A stretch of DNA of 64,000 bases. Origin: Rapana venosa (lineage: Eukaryota; Mollusca; Gastropoda; Neogastropoda; Muricidae). The notes under the pieces are model-generated. The model saw only the letters and a program-made list of their open reading frames with translations. It did not search any database and had not been told where the DNA came from. Location: assembly GCA_028751875.1 (NCBI GenBank), contig CM054140.1, forward strand, positions 29,371,908-29,435,907, written 5' to 3'. The translations under genes and the position numbers were made by a program. Of the stretch, positions 51,746 to 56,163 are shown piece by piece; the first letter of the stretch is position 1; each line of letters begins with the position of its first letter.

Positions 51746-54700
51746 CTTTCTGCAAACGTTGTATGAAATACTTAGCTGTATTGTTTTTTTTGCTTTAAAT
51801 CACTTTGTTCAAATTGGAGAAAAAACCTGCATTTCAACAAAAACTGCTGGTGGACAGCTTGTCTTCTATTTAAAGCGTTTATCACTTTTCTCTGTTAATC
51901 ACATCTGTGACATTTTGTATTGAAACATTTAGAATAGTTTTCTTGGACTTGATGACCAAAAGCTTGTTTTTGTATTCTTGCTTTTTTGGGGTGGGTTTTT
52001 TTGGTGTGGGGGGGGGGGGGTATTGGTTTTTTGATGTTCTTGATTTGAAGCACTGAGGGCAAAGTCAAGCAGTGAATAAGTGAAAAGTATCAGTTAAAGA
52101 AATATTGTATATTTTAAATAGGGTGTGTGTGGTTTGAAGAAATCATTTAAAATGCTGGCTTTGCAGCTGTAACTGATTTGACTTTTTTAGTGTAGATCCT
52201 TTTCAACAAGCTGGCATTAGAAAAGGCATTTCCCCCCCTTGTTTTTATGAATGTGTGTGTGCTTGGTTTTTTTTTTGATGGTGTATAAGAAAAATATTTT
52301 TACATTTCATGCTGTGTATTAGATTGCAGGCATGTTATATTGTGTCCTGGTACCTTATTTCCTTTTCACCTACATGCTCATCACCCAGTGTGTTCTAAAA
52401 ATTCCAGTTTTCTAGCAGATCAATGTGATAACCTGGGTTGTGTAAAACTAGCAACTAGTTTAGCGTGTGTGTGTGTTTTTGTGGTTGTAAACATTTTGCA
52501 AGCATTGTATGAAATACTTGGCTGTATTGATTTTTTGCTTTAAATCACTTTGCAAATTGGAGGAAAAAACCTGCATTTCAACAGACTGCTGGTGGACAGC
52601 TTGTCTTCTATTTAAAGCGTTTATCACTTTTCTCTGTTAATCACATCTGTGACATTTTGTATTGAAACATTTAGAATAGTTTTCTTGGACTTGATGACCA
52701 AAAGCTTGTTTTTGTATTCTTGCTTTTTGGGGTTTATTTTTTTTGGGGGGGTGGGGTGGGGTAATATTGGTTTTTTGATGTTCTTAAGTACTGAGGGCAA
52801 AGTCAAGCAGTTTATTGCTGATGCTGCCCTTTTTCTTTGAATTGTAGATGGTAGAATTTGGGTGTTGTCAATTGCTGTTGTGCAACCCAGGATTACTTTC
52901 TCATAATGTTAGTCCAAACATAACGCTGCCCTGTCCTGAATGAATTGTGAAATGCTTTTTATTTTACATGTTCAGAAATGTTTTATGTTTTATTTGTAGT
53001 GTTTATTTTGGGGGGTTGAAATTTTAGTAGCATGTATCGATTCTTGATCATAACAACCTGAAGGATATGGCCTGAATCATGTCTTTATCGCCTTCATGTG
53101 ACATTCTTAGACAATGCTTTTGCACATTATCTGGTAGATACGTTTAAGCCGTGCAGTTAATACCCTCCACTTTAACAGTAAACTTCCCCCTCACCCTGTT
53201 TTTTTATCACTCCAGAGTTGAAATTACTTTTGTGTGCAATATTTTTAGAGTGCGTATGAAGCTGCTTTGAATTTTTTTACTTCCATGGAAGGGCATTTTG
53301 AAACCCTGTTTGCCAGCATGCAGTATGTTTTTTTTCTTCTTTTTTAGCTTTTGGGATGCAACTAACAGTAGTTTTGGTGCTCTATTGGTACATTTACTTT
53401 AAAAAAATGTTTTTGCCCTGAAACAAGTTGCTTGTTCTAGAATCCTACTTTGAAACATAGGAATGGGTATACATTTATAACCGAATTTACCTATGTGATA
53501 TGATCCAAACTTTTCTATCTGAATCGGTGGAGATAATTTTGTTCGATTTTAGATCAACAAAGTTTCTTGTTGAGCCATTGCTTCAATTTGTTCTGTATGT
53601 CGTATCATACTTGTACAAAATTGACAACTGTATACCTGAAGTTTCTAAGTCAAGTGGTGAGCACACACCACTGGCACCTGACTACCCAACTGACTTTTTC
53701 CTGATAACAATACAAGATTTGCACAGCGCCTCTTCTCCGAAACAAAAGCTATTTTGCACTTATTGGGGGTATCTGTACTTTCTGGCTGTAATTTTCCACT
53801 TCCTTGTTTAAAAAGCATTTTGGAGTGAACATGTCATTGATGTCTGAGATATGTCAAGTGATGATGTGATAATTAAAAAGCAAACAAGTCAGTGGGTGGG
53901 TCATTGTCACTGCTGGTCAGAGCATTGGGAAAAGCCTACCTCCCCCTTCAGCCAAAAAAGAGGCTGAAGTTAGGGTTGGGTAGCCGGCTCGCAGCTGAAA
54001 TAAAACAAAATGAAATGGAAACTTCAGGATTTAAAAATTGTCAAAACTTGATGAAAGAAATAAAAATGAAAAAAATACCCAAAAAATATTGACCAAGGTA
54101 GAGTTCCATTCATGAATGACTGTTTTAAGTGTAGAGTATGTACGCAAGATATTGGATGCACTCTGCACTTTAATCCTCACGCCTGTCTTTATCTTTCTCC
54201 CTTCTTTTTGTCCGTCTCGCCGCTCTCACATTCAAATGCACTCGACCAGTCAGATGTTTTGAAATGCCTGTCAGAAATAAAAATGCATGCACAAGATATA
54301 GATTCTTTACTGCATATCTTGGGCACATTCAATGGCCCCTTACAAAATGTAAATCTGTTCCCCACAACCTACAAAAAGTGATGAAAAATCATCTGAACAT
54401 GTGTCATCAGATTAATGGAGATCGAGTCTGCACAAGGCTTGATGTTGCTATCAAAATTGTTTGGATGATTTGGTGTTGAGATGCTCATCACTTCAGATAA
54501 CTGCCTAGCAATGTTGTTAGCCCATGTATTTTGTAAACTGAATTGGTAGTTAATGGAAAGTTGTAGGATGTTTTTTTAAAGGCACTTAGTGTCGAACTTT
54601 GTAGCACAAACACATCTTGGCAGAAAAGATGTTCTGAAAAAAGATACTCCGCTGCTACATCTCGTGTGATTTCTCTGTATGAGAAATGCATGAAAAATAA

Positions 54701-55122
54701 TTATGCCCTTAAACTGAGCCATGATCTGATAGCTGTTTACTTTCAAACTGAAGTTGTTATTGTTTCTCTGTAAATCTGAGTGGAAGGTTCAGTGTGACTA
54801 GGTTTACTGAAAGGTAGAGCAATATATATATATAAGATACGATATATATAATTATAAGAGTATTTTTGATTATATTATATATATATATAATCAAAAATAC
54901 TCTAATCATCCAATGAAGGGCAGTTACATCACCAACAGGCACATAACAATAGAAATCATAATCTCGAAAAGACAAAAAAGCTACGATTCATGTTTGTTTA
55001 AATATTGCAAGGTAACTTCAAATACAAAAAATCGCACACACTCCAATAATATATGCATACAATGTATACCATAGCTAAAAAAAAAATTGCATGCACTTGC
55101 ACAAATGCATGCGCTTGCACCC

Positions 55123-55156
<34 letters not shown>

Positions 55157-56097
55157 TCTTGCATCAATTATATGCATATTGAGATTGAAGCGGAGAAAAT
55201 GAAAGTTATTACAATGTAAACACTTTTATATTCTGTAGCATGAAGGCAGGCACACCCCCCCACAAAACGCACCCATACTCGCCCACACGCACATGCATAT
55301 GCATGTGCATGCTTACATCTAAACTCTCTCTCTCTCTCCCTCTCTCTCTCACATACACACACAATCTACTCATTCATTTATATATATATATATATATTGA
55401 CTGCCCTCGTGAGAGTTAACAATCGGGCAGGTATTTCAGAGAGAGGGAGGGGAGGACTAGGTGTATGTGATGTGTGCAGCTAAGAAGGCATGTATTTCTT
55501 TTTACTGACTGTAATGTCTTTTGGGTAATATTGTACATCATAATGATTGATATTGTTCTTATTGTATGACATGTAATAATCATGTGTGCATTGGTGTGTG
55601 TGTGTATGCATGCTGTTTTAATACAGTTTTAATTTGTGATAAAGTTTTACAAGTTGACAGCCCTGAAATGGCCTGTGTAGTCGGCGGGGCTATAAACAGG
55701 AAGATGGGATTGGATTGGAAGGATGCTTTGGGTGTGCATGTGTATTTGCCTATGTGCTGTGTGTGGTTTGCGTGTGTGCGTGCATATGTGTGTGTTTGTG
55801 TTGCACGTGTGTCCCTGTGTGTGAGGTGAGGGAAGTTGGGAGTGTGTGTGTGTGGAACTTGTAAGATTTGATTTTTCTTACTTTTTGTGGAATTTTTTTG
55901 GGTGTTTATTGTTCTTATATATGGCTTGTAACTCACGTTAATTTTCTGGTGTTTTTTAAAAAATTATTGGTGTTGGTTAATGTCAAACTGGGTAGTCAAT
56001 GCTATTGTAAATTTAGAATTTGAATGACTTCTGGCACAAAAGAATGTATTTTTTTCTATTTGTTTTGCCGTTGGGGCACTGAAAATGGTGTCCCGAA

Positions 56098-56163
<66 letters not shown>

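Noticed and set aside
53500..53811. 103-codon + strand ORF as a gene
   Set aside because: No recognised motif, no homologous copy, no splice or start context that stands out, and it lies in the intron of a gene on the other strand.
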